Source: Sinohyriopsis cumingii
Lineage: Eukaryota > Mollusca > Bivalvia > Unionida > Unionidae
Length of the DNA stretch: 64,000 bases
NCBI GenBank assembly: GCA_028554795.2
Contig: CM068825.1
Coordinates: forward strand, 93,358,451-93,422,450
Direction: 5' to 3'
Of the stretch, positions 19,784-28,324 are shown in pieces (within the stretch, counting starts at the first letter, position 1; each line of letters begins with the position of its first letter). The position numbers were made by a program, and so were the translations under genes. The notes below the pieces were generated by a model. That model ran no database searches and was not told where the DNA came from. It was given only the letters and a program-made list of their open reading frames with translations.

Positions 19784-19829
19784 CTTTTTTACAAGTTCAC
19801 TGATACCCCGACTTGGTCACAGGCTCTTT

Positions 19830-20786
19830 TTATACTGGAACGCGTCGCCACTGATTGTCTTTACGTTTTATCAGTTTGAGGACAGGCATGACACGTCGTG
19901 CAGGGGTACGCAACGGACTAAATCGAGCCAGTTCTTGCTTAGACAAATCCAGTAAACTTTGTAACATGCCCGATCTTTCTTGGACTTTGATTTTGGGAGA
20001 AGGTACTTTGTGAGCAGCAGCCACTGCCACTAAATTGGAGGGTCCTGCCACTGGGGAAGTTCTTTTGGGGGTCATCAACGGAGATGTTCTTGGTGTGATC
20101 AACGTCTCCAAGTACTCTTCAGTTCTGGGTGTCATCAACGGAGAAGTGGATGAACGTGAGGATGCCGGAGACGCAGTCACTGCCATGGCAGGTCGTGGTT
20201 TGCGAGTGTAAGGTTGCGTCCTGGCCGAAGTGCCTCTCTTGCGACTAGTTTTCTTCTGTGGACTTTTCTTTTTCTGGGGGCTTTTTCTCTGTTTCTTTTT
20301 CTGGGGGCTTCTTTTCTTTTTCCGGGGTGGTGGTGTCTGGTAAGAGGAGGGTCCTGCCACTGGAGAAGTTATTCTTCTTGGGGACCTGGTCTTTTTCTTT
20401 TTCTTCTTGGGGCTTCGTTGGACTTTTGTCTTGGGGATAACTTTGGGGGCATTAGGATCCCATCTTAAGAGTGAGCGAATGATGACCCCTCCTAGAGTAC
20501 CGCTCCCTCCAGGTTTCAAAATGATTTGTTTTTTGGTTTGAGTGTCGATGCGGGGATCGGCCAGTTGGACCAAAGCGACTTTGTTTCGATCGAAAAAGCG
20601 TTGGGTTTGATGAGGAATCTGAATGATTCCTTGGAGTAATTGACGTGCCGTCACCGTGAACCATCGTAAGACTTCTTTGAGACTAGCTTCTAAGACACGG
20701 GCTCGTGTTTGTGGATTTTTTTCTCGACTGATGCCATACAAGGCACGAATCAATTTGACGGGAAGATGCGACTGAAGGGACGTCAT
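19830..20786 (-). CDS. basic repeat-tailed putative virion protein, 318 residues
   Basis: The Met at 20786 is preferred. It follows a TATA element (20825-20833) by about 40 bp, and the longer frame upstream only overlaps the ATPase end. The N-terminal domain (about 1-125) contains V-L-R-W-F-T-V-T-A-R, L-A-D-P-R and K-P-G-G-S-G-T-L-G-G. The middle is Lys/Ser/Pro repeats, and the C-terminal part has T-S-P-L-M-T-P-R-T repeats. B has this gene frameshifted and fused to the membrane protein. A core or scaffold protein is a guess from composition. Confidence 0.72.
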   Translation of the reverse strand: MTSLQSHLPVKLIRALYGISREKNPQTRARVLEASLKEVLRWFTVTARQLLQGIIQIPHQTQRFFDRNKVALVQLADPRIDTQTKKQIILKPGGSGTLGGVIIRSLLRWDPNAPKVIPKTKVQRSPKKKKKKTRSPRRITSPVAGPSSYQTPPPRKKKRSPQKKKQRKSPQKKKSPQKKTSRKRGTSARTQPYTRKPRPAMAVTASPASSRSSTSPLMTPRTEEYLETLITPRTSPLMTPKRTSPVAGPSNLVAVAAAHKVPSPKIKVQERSGMLQSLLDLSKQELARFSPLRTPARRVMPVLKLIKRKDNQWRRVPV

Positions 20787-20827
20787 GTTCACACTGTGTG
20801 AGACAGACGAAAAAGGGTCTGAGGTTT

Positions 20828-21583
20828 TTATAGATTTTTTGATGGGGAGTGAAATGAAGTCGAGGACGGAGACGTGTACAGGACAGGCCCTCCGTCTTGG
20901 CACCAGTGGTGAAACAAGTGGGTACGAAATCGCAAATCCTCGGGGGTCGTAGGTTTCAAATCGACGAGTAAATAGGCGTGTGGCGTTTGAGTGGCATCGT
21001 CGTACGCCTGAGTCAGCCAAGGCGTTCCTAACTGTTTGGCTAAGACTTGCACTTGCGATTTATCTCGAGGGCTTTTAAACAAGACCACGTAATGCGCATT
21101 GAGACTGATGGTGCGATGGGCTTTACTTTGTTGAAACAAATTTTGGGTGATGTAAATGACACTGGCATTACGGTGATGCCCTTTGCGCGTGAACCACAAT
21201 TTAATTTCTTCTTCGTCTTCTCCTAACATGTCGTCGAAAATGACCAAATGGGTTTGACGGGAGTCAGAGACGATGCCGTCGTCTTCTTTAGGAATGCCTT
21301 CCACAAACACGATGGAATCGCCTTGACTTTCTCGCAAGAGGCTGTACGCCGATTGCCACTCTTTGTAACACCACACGATCCGTTGAGGTGGCCGATCGAT
21401 CAAATGATGTTTATGTTCGATCAAACGTTTGACGAATTCGGTTTTGCCTGAACCGCTAGGTCCAGCAATGAGCATGTTAAAGGGATGGCGAAGATACAAA
21501 GCCTCCCAACTGGCACGATCTAAGTGTTCGTCGATGACTTTGACAGTAGAGGAAGAGGGAGCAGAGACAGCAGAGGTAGCCAT
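20828..21583 (-). CDS. ATP: FtsK/HerA-type packaging ATPase, 251 residues
   Basis: This is the genome-packaging ATPase of Polintons. Walker A is G-P-S-G-S-G-K-T at residues 41-48, and Walker B is L-V-I-F-D-D-M at 113-119. A Y-I-T-Q-N-L-F motif follows (sensor-like Gln/Asn). Length and motif spacing fit the family. A TATA element (TATATAAAC on the minus strand, 21630-21639) lies about 50 bp upstream. It should translocate element DNA into capsids. The B copy has Glu at the Walker A lysine. Confidence 0.93.
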   Translation of the reverse strand: MATSAVSAPSSSTVKVIDEHLDRASWEALYLRHPFNMLIAGPSGSGKTEFVKRLIEHKHHLIDRPPQRIVWCYKEWQSAYSLLRESQGDSIVFVEGIPKEDDGIVSDSRQTHLVIFDDMLGEDEEEIKLWFTRKGHHRNASVIYITQNLFQQSKAHRTISLNAHYVVLFKSPRDKSQVQVLAKQLGTPWLTQAYDDATQTPHAYLLVDLKPTTPEDLRFRTHLFHHWCQDGGPVLYTSPSSTSFHSPSKNL

Positions 21584-21652
21584 GGTGTGAGAAATGTCAC
21601 TTGTGACACGAAAACGAACAAGACAAGAGTTTATATACTTTTTCAGAACACG

Positions 21653-21658
21653 TTTATT
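21653..21658 (-). terminator. poly(A) signal downstream of gene 21671-21961
   Basis: AATAAA on the minus strand, 13 nt after the stop, conserved at 51072-51077 in B. It overlaps the promoter region of the ATPase gene. Confidence 0.6.
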
Positions 21659-21670
21659 GAATGTTTTTTA

Positions 21671-21961
21671 TCAAACATGAATACGAAAGACAAAAATACA
21701 TAAAAGCCAAAGGCTTAAGTACAAGGATAAAAGGCACATGATAACGATGAACGTGGAATAAACACAAGTGTCTGTACAACAATCACATCTTTTGGGTAAT
21801 GTTCTAACCAGTTCAACAGGGGGTAAGGTCACACAAGTGTCCTCCCGAAAGGGTCTTTCAGGTCTGTCCACGACAGTCCTGTCCTGGGTGACGGGTTCTT
21901 CTGGCACCGTCACTAACACGGGTTGAAAAGTAACTTTTTTCCTTGAACAACTCTCGTGCAT
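21671..21961 (-). CDS. small C-terminal single-pass membrane protein, 96 residues
   Basis: A hydrophilic N-terminus (residues 1-55) and a Cys motif (C-D-C-C-x3-C) are followed by a hydrophobic helix of about 24 residues near the C-terminus, the layout of a tail-anchored protein. It overlaps the next gene in another frame (21858-21961). The B homologue conserves V-T-F-Q-P-V-L-V-T-V-P-E-E and R-P-F-R-E-D-T-C but frameshifts before the membrane segment. No family is recognised. Confidence 0.6.
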   Translation of the reverse strand: MHESCSRKKVTFQPVLVTVPEEPVTQDRTVVDRPERPFREDTCVTLPPVELVRTLPKRCDCCTDTCVYSTFIVIMCLLSLYLSLWLLCIFVFRIHV

Positions 21962-22181
21962 ACTGGGCCACTTCTTGGGTCCAAGCCTCAAAATCCCATT
22001 CTTTCCAGGCACGGACATCTGTCCAATGGGGATGTAAGTCACAAGCTACACACACATCGTCATACACGTCTTGGGTAGCTAAAAGTTGACGAATCTTTTT
22101 TTCCCGTAGAGGTCGAGAAGTATCCAGATGAAAACGCAAGGCTTTGAGCAAAAGGAGTTTTTCGTGACCATTTAAGGCCAT
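21858..22181 (-). CDS. small accessory protein with CxxC, 107 residues
   Basis: Starting at the Met conserved with B, a helical segment K-L-L-L-L-K-A-L-R-F-H-L leads to a D-V-C-V-A-C motif and W-T-D-V-R-A-W. In B the frame stops after Q-Y-T-R-E-L (51372). In A an 18-bp deletion fuses the tail to another frame, adding about 29 unrelated residues. So the last third is probably not native. Function unknown. Confidence 0.55.
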   Translation of the reverse strand: MALNGHEKLLLLKALRFHLDTSRPLREKKIRQLLATQDVYDDVCVACDLHPHWTDVRAWKEWDFEAWTQEVAQYARELFKEKSYFSTRVSDGARRTRHPGQDCRGQT

Positions 22182-22396
22182 GGATGTGGTAAGTACTGAT
22201 CGTAAAGAGTCCACAAAGAATCGGCTGGTAAACGAAATCCCAAAAAACAAGTCACTAAGACACACACCACTTGTCGTCCCAAATTGAATGGATACAGTTC
22301 TTGTAATAATCGATGGTAATGATCCACGGTTTGAATATGGTCATTGAGTTCCTTCCACGGAATCTGTTGGATGACATGTGACATAAGTCGTGGCAT
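22172..22396 (-). CDS. conserved 74-residue protein
   Basis: It is open and the same length in B (51599-51823), with substitutions spread evenly, which supports coding. It contains I-P-W-K-E-L and a hydrophobic V-V-C-V-L-V-T-C-F-L-G-F segment. It overlaps both neighbours in other frames. A TATA element (CTATAAAAAC, about 22405-22414) lies just upstream inside the neighbour. No known family; a Bcl-2-like fold was considered but no BH motif is visible. Confidence 0.6.
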   Translation of the reverse strand: MPRLMSHVIQQIPWKELNDHIQTVDHYHRLLQELYPFNLGRQVVCVLVTCFLGFRLPADSLWTLYDQYLPHPWP

Positions 22397-22859
22397 GGCA
22401 GCCTGTTTTTATAGTCTCTTTGTTTCGGAAACAATACACGTACTTTCTAGCCAGAGATCTTCGTTCTCCAGTAGGGAATCTAAATCTTGCATACTGTAAC
22501 CGAAACTTCAGAGTTCGTTTAGAAGTTTCCTCTTCCTCTAAGTAGATTCCACGTAAAATATGTTGATAATCCTTTAACTTGTCTTCCTCAATGTATTGCT
22601 GTAGGTGAATCTCGAAGTAACCAAAATAATGAACATTTCGATCATTCACTAACTCAAAGTGTTGAACAAGGTCTGACCACTGAAACAATTTCTGACGAAT
22701 CAGTTCTCTTATACCATTCAGGTACCAGTGGTTAAAGATCTGGTGACGTAACGGATGCAATTGTTCTTTACGTTTGACTTGTATTTTCACCAGCTCTCGG
22801 TAAATGCGTTCTCTCAACTCCACAGGCAAAGCACGAATGTTCTCTAGCAAAGTATCCAT
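22341..22859 (-). CDS. F-box-like accessory protein, paralogue 1, 172 residues
   Basis: The N-terminus (residues 1-45) reads A-L-P-V-E-L-R-E-R-I-Y-R-E-L, the kind of L-P-x-E-[LI]-x2-x-I-x3-L pattern that opens F-box domains, followed by basic residues and N-H-W-Y-L. The rest is charged and divergent. The next gene is a tandem paralogue with a nearly identical first 40 residues. A ubiquitin-ligase adaptor role is possible but unproven. B has broken copies of both. Confidence 0.55.
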   Translation of the reverse strand: MDTLLENIRALPVELRERIYRELVKIQVKRKEQLHPLRHQIFNHWYLNGIRELIRQKLFQWSDLVQHFELVNDRNVHYFGYFEIHLQQYIEEDKLKDYQHILRGIYLEEEETSKRTLKFRLQYARFRFPTGERRSLARKYVYCFRNKETIKTGCHATTYVTCHPTDSVEGTQ

Positions 22860-22871
22860 GAATAGGTCATT

Positions 22872-23327
22872 CTAAATCCTCTTTGGTCTGACACAAGAAA
22901 TGTACTCTTTGCACAAACATGGTTTCACTTCAGTGTCAAATTTAAATCGTTGAGTCACTAATCTACACATTACAATTCGTTCAGAAGTTTCCTCTTTCAC
23001 TAAGTTGACATTGTGTTCAAGATGTTGGTAATTCGTTAACTCTTCCTCTGGAATTCGATGCAGTACGTTTACAATGATGTAGGTAGAATCGTCCATACCA
23101 AACCAATCCTTTTTAAAACTAGAGGATCGTTGATCAATGTCTGTCCGATGAAACACTTTCAATTGAATCAATCCTTGTATAGCCTTCAGGTACCAGTGGT
23201 TCAAACACCGGTGACGTAACGGATGCAATTGTTCTTTACGTTTCACTTGTATTTTGACCAGCTCTCGGTAAATGCGTTCTCTCAACTCCACAGGCAAAGC
23301 ACGAATGTTCTCTTGTAAAGTATCCAT
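22872..23327 (-). CDS. F-box-like accessory protein, paralogue 2, 151 residues
   Basis: It shares the first 40 residues with the gene at 22341-22859 almost exactly, then diverges strongly. This suggests a tandem duplication with the N-terminal region conserved by selection or gene conversion. C-terminal Cys-rich patch (C-L-C-K-E-Y-I-S-C). The 12-bp gap to the downstream paralogue is very short. Function unknown beyond the F-box-like start. Confidence 0.55.
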   Translation of the reverse strand: MDTLQENIRALPVELRERIYRELVKIQVKRKEQLHPLRHRCLNHWYLKAIQGLIQLKVFHRTDIDQRSSSFKKDWFGMDDSTYIIVNVLHRIPEEELTNYQHLEHNVNLVKEETSERIVMCRLVTQRFKFDTEVKPCLCKEYISCVRPKRI

Positions 23328-23355
23328 GAACAGATTATTATGGTAAGAAGTTACT

Positions 23356-24099
23356 TCAATGTCTCGGTCCCACTAAGGGTAAGTAATGACAATTCGGTGA
23401 CCATCGAGCATGTTCTACGTAGGCCGAATCTTGCGGTTCCCAGTGGTGAAGTGTCACATCGCAACTGAAGCACCTGACTTTATCTCCTTCGCCCAAGTAG
23501 AAAAATCCGGCTCTGGCTAATTCTTCGGGGGTCGGTCCTCCCAGATACTTTGGCCATTTTCCTTTGAACGATTGAAGACGATTTTCAAAGTCGCAGTATT
23601 CCGACAAACGCACAGGAAACGAATATTCGTTTTTCACAGGTTCGTTTCGATGAGGGTTGAGTGACATGGGTAGGAGTTTGCTCAAGGCTGGATGACATCC
23701 GTAGGGGGGTAGACGTGAAGGTGAACATTCCCCTTTAAAACGAAACCCAGTAAAATGTCCAAGAGGACGAGCGGCATCACTTTCGCATCCGACAGGTTTG
23801 ACACGCACAGCATCACTTTCCATGATAGGGGTAGGGGTACTAAAGTTCCCATGATGCTTTACGGCATCGCTCAGGTCACAACGTACAGCATCGTATCCAT
23901 CGCAAGGCTCACAATCGCACTCGTCTGCAAACTCCGTTACGCAATTACAATGGTAACCACATGGACAATCGCAGTTTCCTTCCGGACATTTTCCGTCGCA
24001 ATGCCTGGGTCTTATCCATCCAGTATTAGTCACACTAGAGGAAGATACAACTTTTTTACAATCCCCAAACTGGAACGATGTCTCTTTCAAAGTATTCAT
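23356..24099 (-). CDS. BIR-domain (IAP-like) protein with Cys-rich N-terminus, 247 residues
   Basis: The C-terminal BIR domain (about residues 161-241) has zinc ligands Cys210, Cys213, His230 and Cys237 and the G-F-F-Y-L-G-E-G-D motif. This is the fold of inhibitor-of-apoptosis proteins, so the product may block host cell death. No RING follows. The N-terminal 35-75 region is unusually Cys-rich (C-D-G-K-C-P-E-G-N-C-D-C-P-C), perhaps a second metal-binding module. The TATA element TATATAAAAA (24156-24164) lies in the polymerase C-terminus, about 60 bp upstream. The B copy has a Trp codon changed to a stop. Confidence 0.88.
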   Translation of the reverse strand: MNTLKETSFQFGDCKKVVSSSSVTNTGWIRPRHCDGKCPEGNCDCPCGYHCNCVTEFADECDCEPCDGYDAVRCDLSDAVKHHGNFSTPTPIMESDAVRVKPVGCESDAARPLGHFTGFRFKGECSPSRLPPYGCHPALSKLLPMSLNPHRNEPVKNEYSFPVRLSEYCDFENRLQSFKGKWPKYLGGPTPEELARAGFFYLGEGDKVRCFSCDVTLHHWEPQDSAYVEHARWSPNCHYLPLVGPRH

Positions 24100-24131
24100 C
24101 TTGTTTGCTCGGTCTTGGTAGTCACAATGAA

Positions 24132-27100
24132 CTATCGATCTTGCCTAGGGTTCCTTTTTATATACAGACCAATACCGACGTGACCGTACGGTAAGGTGAA
24201 ATGATTGGGAAGTCGAACTCGCTTCTGGTACACGATTTGATAAACTTTTTCCAAAGGTCGACTGACGATGTGGTGAGTGGGTAAACGTACAATCTTGTTC
24301 GGTTGGTAAGTGGTCACTTTAAAGTTTCCATCCTCTTCCGATTGCAAGGCTTCTTTCAATACCCCAAAGTTGACTACACGACTGGTACGATGATTCAGAG
24401 TCAGTCCTTTCACTTTGCACGTCGTGTGCACTTCTCCTTGTTTGTCCCGGTATTCGTAGCCGTAATTTTTGGGACCGCCACTGACGAAACTTAGAATCTT
24501 GTCGTCGGGATGCTCGTCTGTCCAGGCTCCTAAACGGTCTCCTTCGATGTCAGGGTGATGTTGAATCGGGTGATGGATGTAAATGCAACTGTCCGTGTCA
24601 AAGTACAGGACGCGTTCTTCTAGCAGTTCTAAAGCTTCGTACAATTTTAAGCGAGCATGGGCTGTCACGTAAGCCGCAATGATGACATTTCCAAAGGGGT
24701 CGTCTTGTACAAAGTCCAGATCTTCTTCGTAATTGACTAAGATCAAATCCTCGCGAACGACGTCCACGTGTTTCATGAATTTGGTTTTGTCGTGAATCAT
24801 CTGAAAGTAGCGGGAAGGTTCTGTCAAATATTCCGTCTTGGGTAAACACGGGCGTTGTGCCATTTTACCCCACAAGCAATTTAACATCACTTTGGCAAAC
24901 GATCGCCTGCCTTCGTTTTTCTCGATGTGGTCTAAAGTGATGCCTTCTTGTTCGTAGTATTTCTCTTTGAATTGTATTTGGTCTTCGGGAGTGTGACACC
25001 AGGAAGGATAGCCGCTGGCTTCTTGCTTCAGTTTCAAAAAGGCATCCACGTAGTCTGCGAAAATGCTTTTCTGAGTAGGGTCACCCTTGTGGTATTGTTG
25101 TGTCTTGGGAAAGTGGCAAATTTCGTACACTTCTAACAGTTGGTATCCCATGTCCATAGCTTTGAACAATTCTACGCTGACCCAGGTTCCCGTCAAGGCC
25201 CGTTCTTCCTGGCTGTGATGACAAGGCTGGTCTTGGTTGCACGTTTCGGCACAAGTACGGCACAAAGGAAACATCAGTTTGCCTTGACAATGGTGAGGTA
25301 AGACGGGATGGTATAGGTTCGTGGGAGGCAAAACTTTACACTTGATCAAGCCTTCGTATTGTCGAATGTTGACCAGGTCGATGTGTTCCGTGAACAATTG
25401 CGGGTGCCCTACAGGAAAGCGACAATATTTGCACACGTAGGGATACAGCGAACACACGTCCAAGTATTTGATTTCTTCTCCGTTCTCTTCGTCGGCTTGG
25501 TACAGCAAACAGGTGGCATTGGTCCTTCCTCCGTACAAACTATCCCTCGGGTTCAGCGGGTCCATGAACTGGTAACTTTCCACGAGGCGTTTAAACTCGG
25601 GATCGGTTTTCATACGGTGATCGTACTCGTGTTCCCACATTTCCACCACTTGGTATCCTTGCTGTTCTAACTTTAGGCGTCGCTGACAAGTGTCCTGGTA
25701 CAAGTCTTCCATGGTTCGTTGCAAAAACTGATTTTTAGTGCCACGGTCAGGATAACAAACGGGACATCCGTGAAATAAGCAACCGTTAAACTCGTACACG
25801 ATCTTGGGGTTTTCTAAGTCCCAGCCATCGACCGAATACGTTCCGATGGTCTTTTCGCCCCCTCCGTTGCGGGCATGCTGAATCCACTTGTCTTCCTTGT
25901 CGCACAAGTAATGTAACCAACGTAGGGCTTTGACCGAGTATTGACGCTTGACATAGTGGGTCGTTTGAGGACTGATGACAGCCACGGTGTTTTCAGGCAT
26001 GAATCGTTGTCGATACACTAAGGAACACGCTTTGGCAATGGTGCAAGCTTCTTTCAAAGGATCGACCCCTCCGTGTTCCATGAACAGTTCTCGAAATTTT
26101 CCACAGCAACGCCGTAAAATGTCCACGTCGGAACGACAATACTTTAGCATTTCTTCCTGAAAGTCGAAAGGGTCCGAGGCGTGAGCCTGGTACCAAGCGT
26201 AGAAAGCTTCTCGTTGTTCGGTACGCATGTTGTCGGGGTCGTAATAGTGAGCCTCAGGCAAATGGGGTAGAACGGCGTGTTGATTGGCTTCCGTATTGAA
26301 AAAGTGTGGAAAGTACCCTTTAGCCATTTCTGTCATTCCAAACGTTTTAGGCATTCGACTCAAAGGCATGGCCAAATAGCTCATCGAATCTTTAAACTGT
26401 ACTTGTCCCACTTGCATGAAAATGATTTTGGCTCCGTTCAAAGTCACTTTAGGACGTTCGGTGCCATGTTCCGTATAGTATCTGAGAAGAAACTGTCCAT
26501 CGTATCCGGAGAAATTGTGAGCCATCACCGTGGCATGACGATGACAATCTCCGTAAAGTCCGATGTCCTCTTGGCTCCACGTCTTGTCGATGGGGTCTAA
26601 GACCCATTGGGCAAAATCGGCTAACGTGTTTGACCCCCGAAAGATTTTTTCACGTCCTCCAGGAATCTTGCTGCAGTGAGGGCAATGACTGAAGATAGGT
26701 TCTTGAATGCACTTCTCGCACGCTCGATGAGCCACGCAGAAATTAGGAATGTGAATGCCAGTCTCTTGCATGCATTCGAAATCGAAAAAGATGAAATTGC
26801 CTTTCTTCTTGTGACTGTCCTCTTTCTCTGGTGGGGGCTGGTATTTTTGCACGTAACATTGGTGTTCCAAGTCCACGATGTGGTGACAAATGTGACATTT
26901 CTTTTTTCCTGAACATACGTGTGCCTTGGTACTATTGGTACGTATGCCTTGTCCACACGTAGGGCACAATCTCAGGAGTTGACAAGCACATTTCTGCTGT
27001 GAACCTTGCGTTTTCAGATGTTGTTGGTAACAGGTAGGGCTGACAAACGTGCGCAGACAAGTGGAACAAGGCACTGGTTCTTCGCTCAGACAGGGTGAAG

Positions 27101-28190
27101 AGGCCAAACATCCTGAGCATTTCGATCCACAATGCTTGTGTTGCTCTCGATTATTATAACCATGGTCACATTTCTCACAGTAATAACCGTATCCCAGGAA
27201 TCCGGTGATACTGGTAATGGTATCGAAATGGTCATCGTGATGATAAACGTGAATGTATTTTCCGTCCTTAAAATCTTGCCCTCGAAACAACAGAGACCCG
27301 CGCACTTCTTGAGGGTGCACTTTCAAAGTGTATCGTGGAGCTAGGGCATCTTGCAATTTTTGCATCTCAGGAATGCCACAGGGTGTGTCTTTGGACATGC
27401 CAGCTTGTCGTAACAGGAGTTCTGCTTCACTTCGTTGTTTGGCTCGGTCCGATTGTCGAATGTTCTCCCAGTCTCTTTTCCATTCTACCGTGTCGTTCTT
27501 GTTGGCATAGGTTCGTCCCACCACGATGGCACGGGCTAAACACATCTGGTCATGAGGATTGTGAATTTGGACAAGGCTACGCTTAATGCTGCGAAGGTCG
27601 TTCACCAATAACATCTTTTTGCGTCCGGTCCCTTGAGGAGGAGAGACGTGGGTCATGTCCAATGTGGCTTTTCCATCGGTGATGTCAAACTGGTCATTAG
27701 ATTGTTGCACGTGTTGAATCTTGTCCATGACTTTGGAAGCGGTCAATTCTGCAGGGGTGCTAAACTCGATCCAAACAGGGGATTTCAAACCGTCGTGTTG
27801 TATGGAAAGTCTCAAGCGATCGTCTTCTTTGGGTTGACATTGTCGCTTGAGTGCAGTGAGCAGAGAATCCCACACTCCGGTGATGAACCCTTCTGCTTTC
27901 TCTAACGGTACTTCGGACTTGAAATCTTTAAACTTCACCGTGTATTTGTAAGCCGTGGTTCTAAATTTTCTAGAGGAGCGCTTTTCCGTCTCTCGAATGG
28001 AATAGTATTTTTCAGGGTTGACTAAGGGTGGTAAACTTGGTTTAGAGGTTTCAAATTCTGGTTCACTCATGTCCTCTTCAAAATCACTGGCATGAATTTG
28101 TGCCAAGATTTCAGCCCTGGTTCGAGGCGATAGATCACGTTTCTGCCTCTTACTTTCTTCTTTCTTCTCGAATGAATGGGATCGTTTCAT
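24132..28190 (-). CDS. POLB: protein-primed family B DNA polymerase, 1352 residues
   Basis: This is the replicase of Polintons. The N-terminal third contains Cys/His clusters (near residues 340-440). Exonuclease motifs are F-F-D-F-E (about 468), H-N-F-S-G-Y-D (about 560) and Y-C-R-S-D-V-D (about 690). Polymerase motif A is D-V-C-S-L-Y-P (about 910), motif B is N-C-L-W-G-K (about 1103) and motif C is Y-F-D-T-D-S (about 1197). An R-G-Q-D-F-K-like segment and a large N-terminal region match the protein-primed (TPR-containing) layout. It should replicate linear DNA from terminal protein at the TIR ends. A TATA element at 28239-28245 faces it, divergent from the zinc-knuckle gene. Frame intact. 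Confidence 0.96.
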   Translation of the reverse strand: MKRSHSFEKKEESKRQKRDLSPRTRAEILAQIHASDFEEDMSEPEFETSKPSLPPLVNPEKYYSIRETEKRSSRKFRTTAYKYTVKFKDFKSEVPLEKAEGFITGVWDSLLTALKRQCQPKEDDRLRLSIQHDGLKSPVWIEFSTPAELTASKVMDKIQHVQQSNDQFDITDGKATLDMTHVSPPQGTGRKKMLLVNDLRSIKRSLVQIHNPHDQMCLARAIVVGRTYANKNDTVEWKRDWENIRQSDRAKQRSEAELLLRQAGMSKDTPCGIPEMQKLQDALAPRYTLKVHPQEVRGSLLFRGQDFKDGKYIHVYHHDDHFDTITSITGFLGYGYYCEKCDHGYNNREQHKHCGSKCSGCLASSPCLSEEPVPCSTCLRTFVSPTCYQQHLKTQGSQQKCACQLLRLCPTCGQGIRTNSTKAHVCSGKKKCHICHHIVDLEHQCYVQKYQPPPEKEDSHKKKGNFIFFDFECMQETGIHIPNFCVAHRACEKCIQEPIFSHCPHCSKIPGGREKIFRGSNTLADFAQWVLDPIDKTWSQEDIGLYGDCHRHATVMAHNFSGYDGQFLLRYYTEHGTERPKVTLNGAKIIFMQVGQVQFKDSMSYLAMPLSRMPKTFGMTEMAKGYFPHFFNTEANQHAVLPHLPEAHYYDPDNMRTEQREAFYAWYQAHASDPFDFQEEMLKYCRSDVDILRRCCGKFRELFMEHGGVDPLKEACTIAKACSLVYRQRFMPENTVAVISPQTTHYVKRQYSVKALRWLHYLCDKEDKWIQHARNGGGEKTIGTYSVDGWDLENPKIVYEFNGCLFHGCPVCYPDRGTKNQFLQRTMEDLYQDTCQRRLKLEQQGYQVVEMWEHEYDHRMKTDPEFKRLVESYQFMDPLNPRDSLYGGRTNATCLLYQADEENGEEIKYLDVCSLYPYVCKYCRFPVGHPQLFTEHIDLVNIRQYEGLIKCKVLPPTNLYHPVLPHHCQGKLMFPLCRTCAETCNQDQPCHHSQEERALTGTWVSVELFKAMDMGYQLLEVYEICHFPKTQQYHKGDPTQKSIFADYVDAFLKLKQEASGYPSWCHTPEDQIQFKEKYYEQEGITLDHIEKNEGRRSFAKVMLNCLWGKMAQRPCLPKTEYLTEPSRYFQMIHDKTKFMKHVDVVREDLILVNYEEDLDFVQDDPFGNVIIAAYVTAHARLKLYEALELLEERVLYFDTDSCIYIHHPIQHHPDIEGDRLGAWTDEHPDDKILSFVSGGPKNYGYEYRDKQGEVHTTCKVKGLTLNHRTSRVVNFGVLKEALQSEEDGNFKVTTYQPNKIVRLPTHHIVSRPLEKVYQIVYQKRVRLPNHFTLPYGHVGIGLYIKRNPRQDR

Positions 28191-28261
28191 CTTGAAAGCA
28201 AAAAGTCAAATGACTCAAGTTCAAACACCATAAACTACTTTATAGTCATAGCAGACCAGCG

Positions 28262-28270
28262 TATATAAAA
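28262..28270 (+). promoter_or_regulatory. TATA box of zinc-knuckle gene in divergent promoter
   Basis: TATATAAAA about 55 bp before the ATG at 28325. The opposite-strand TATA (CTATAAA, 28239-28245) serves the polymerase, giving a compact bidirectional promoter of 134 bp. B conserves the arrangement (57587-57719). Confidence 0.7.
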
Positions 28271-28324
28271 GGGTGTGTGTCTTGTCCTTTCACTATTCAT
28301 TTCACTCTCAAGCCGAGCACAACG

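Noticed and set aside
22172-22396. Bcl-2-like (E1B-19K-type) protein
   Set aside because: Hydrophobic segment present but no BH1/BH2-like motif; similarity could not be supported.
23709-23732. Copy of the shared promoter box inside the BIR gene
   Set aside because: The similarity (GACGTGAAGGTGAACATTCC) is imperfect, it is not conserved at the homologous B position (53120), and no TATA or start follows.
24132-28190. Numerous ORFs of 60-110 codons antisense to the polymerase and capsid genes
   Set aside because: They are shadows of the long minus-strand genes, not conserved between A and B beyond what the coding strand imposes.
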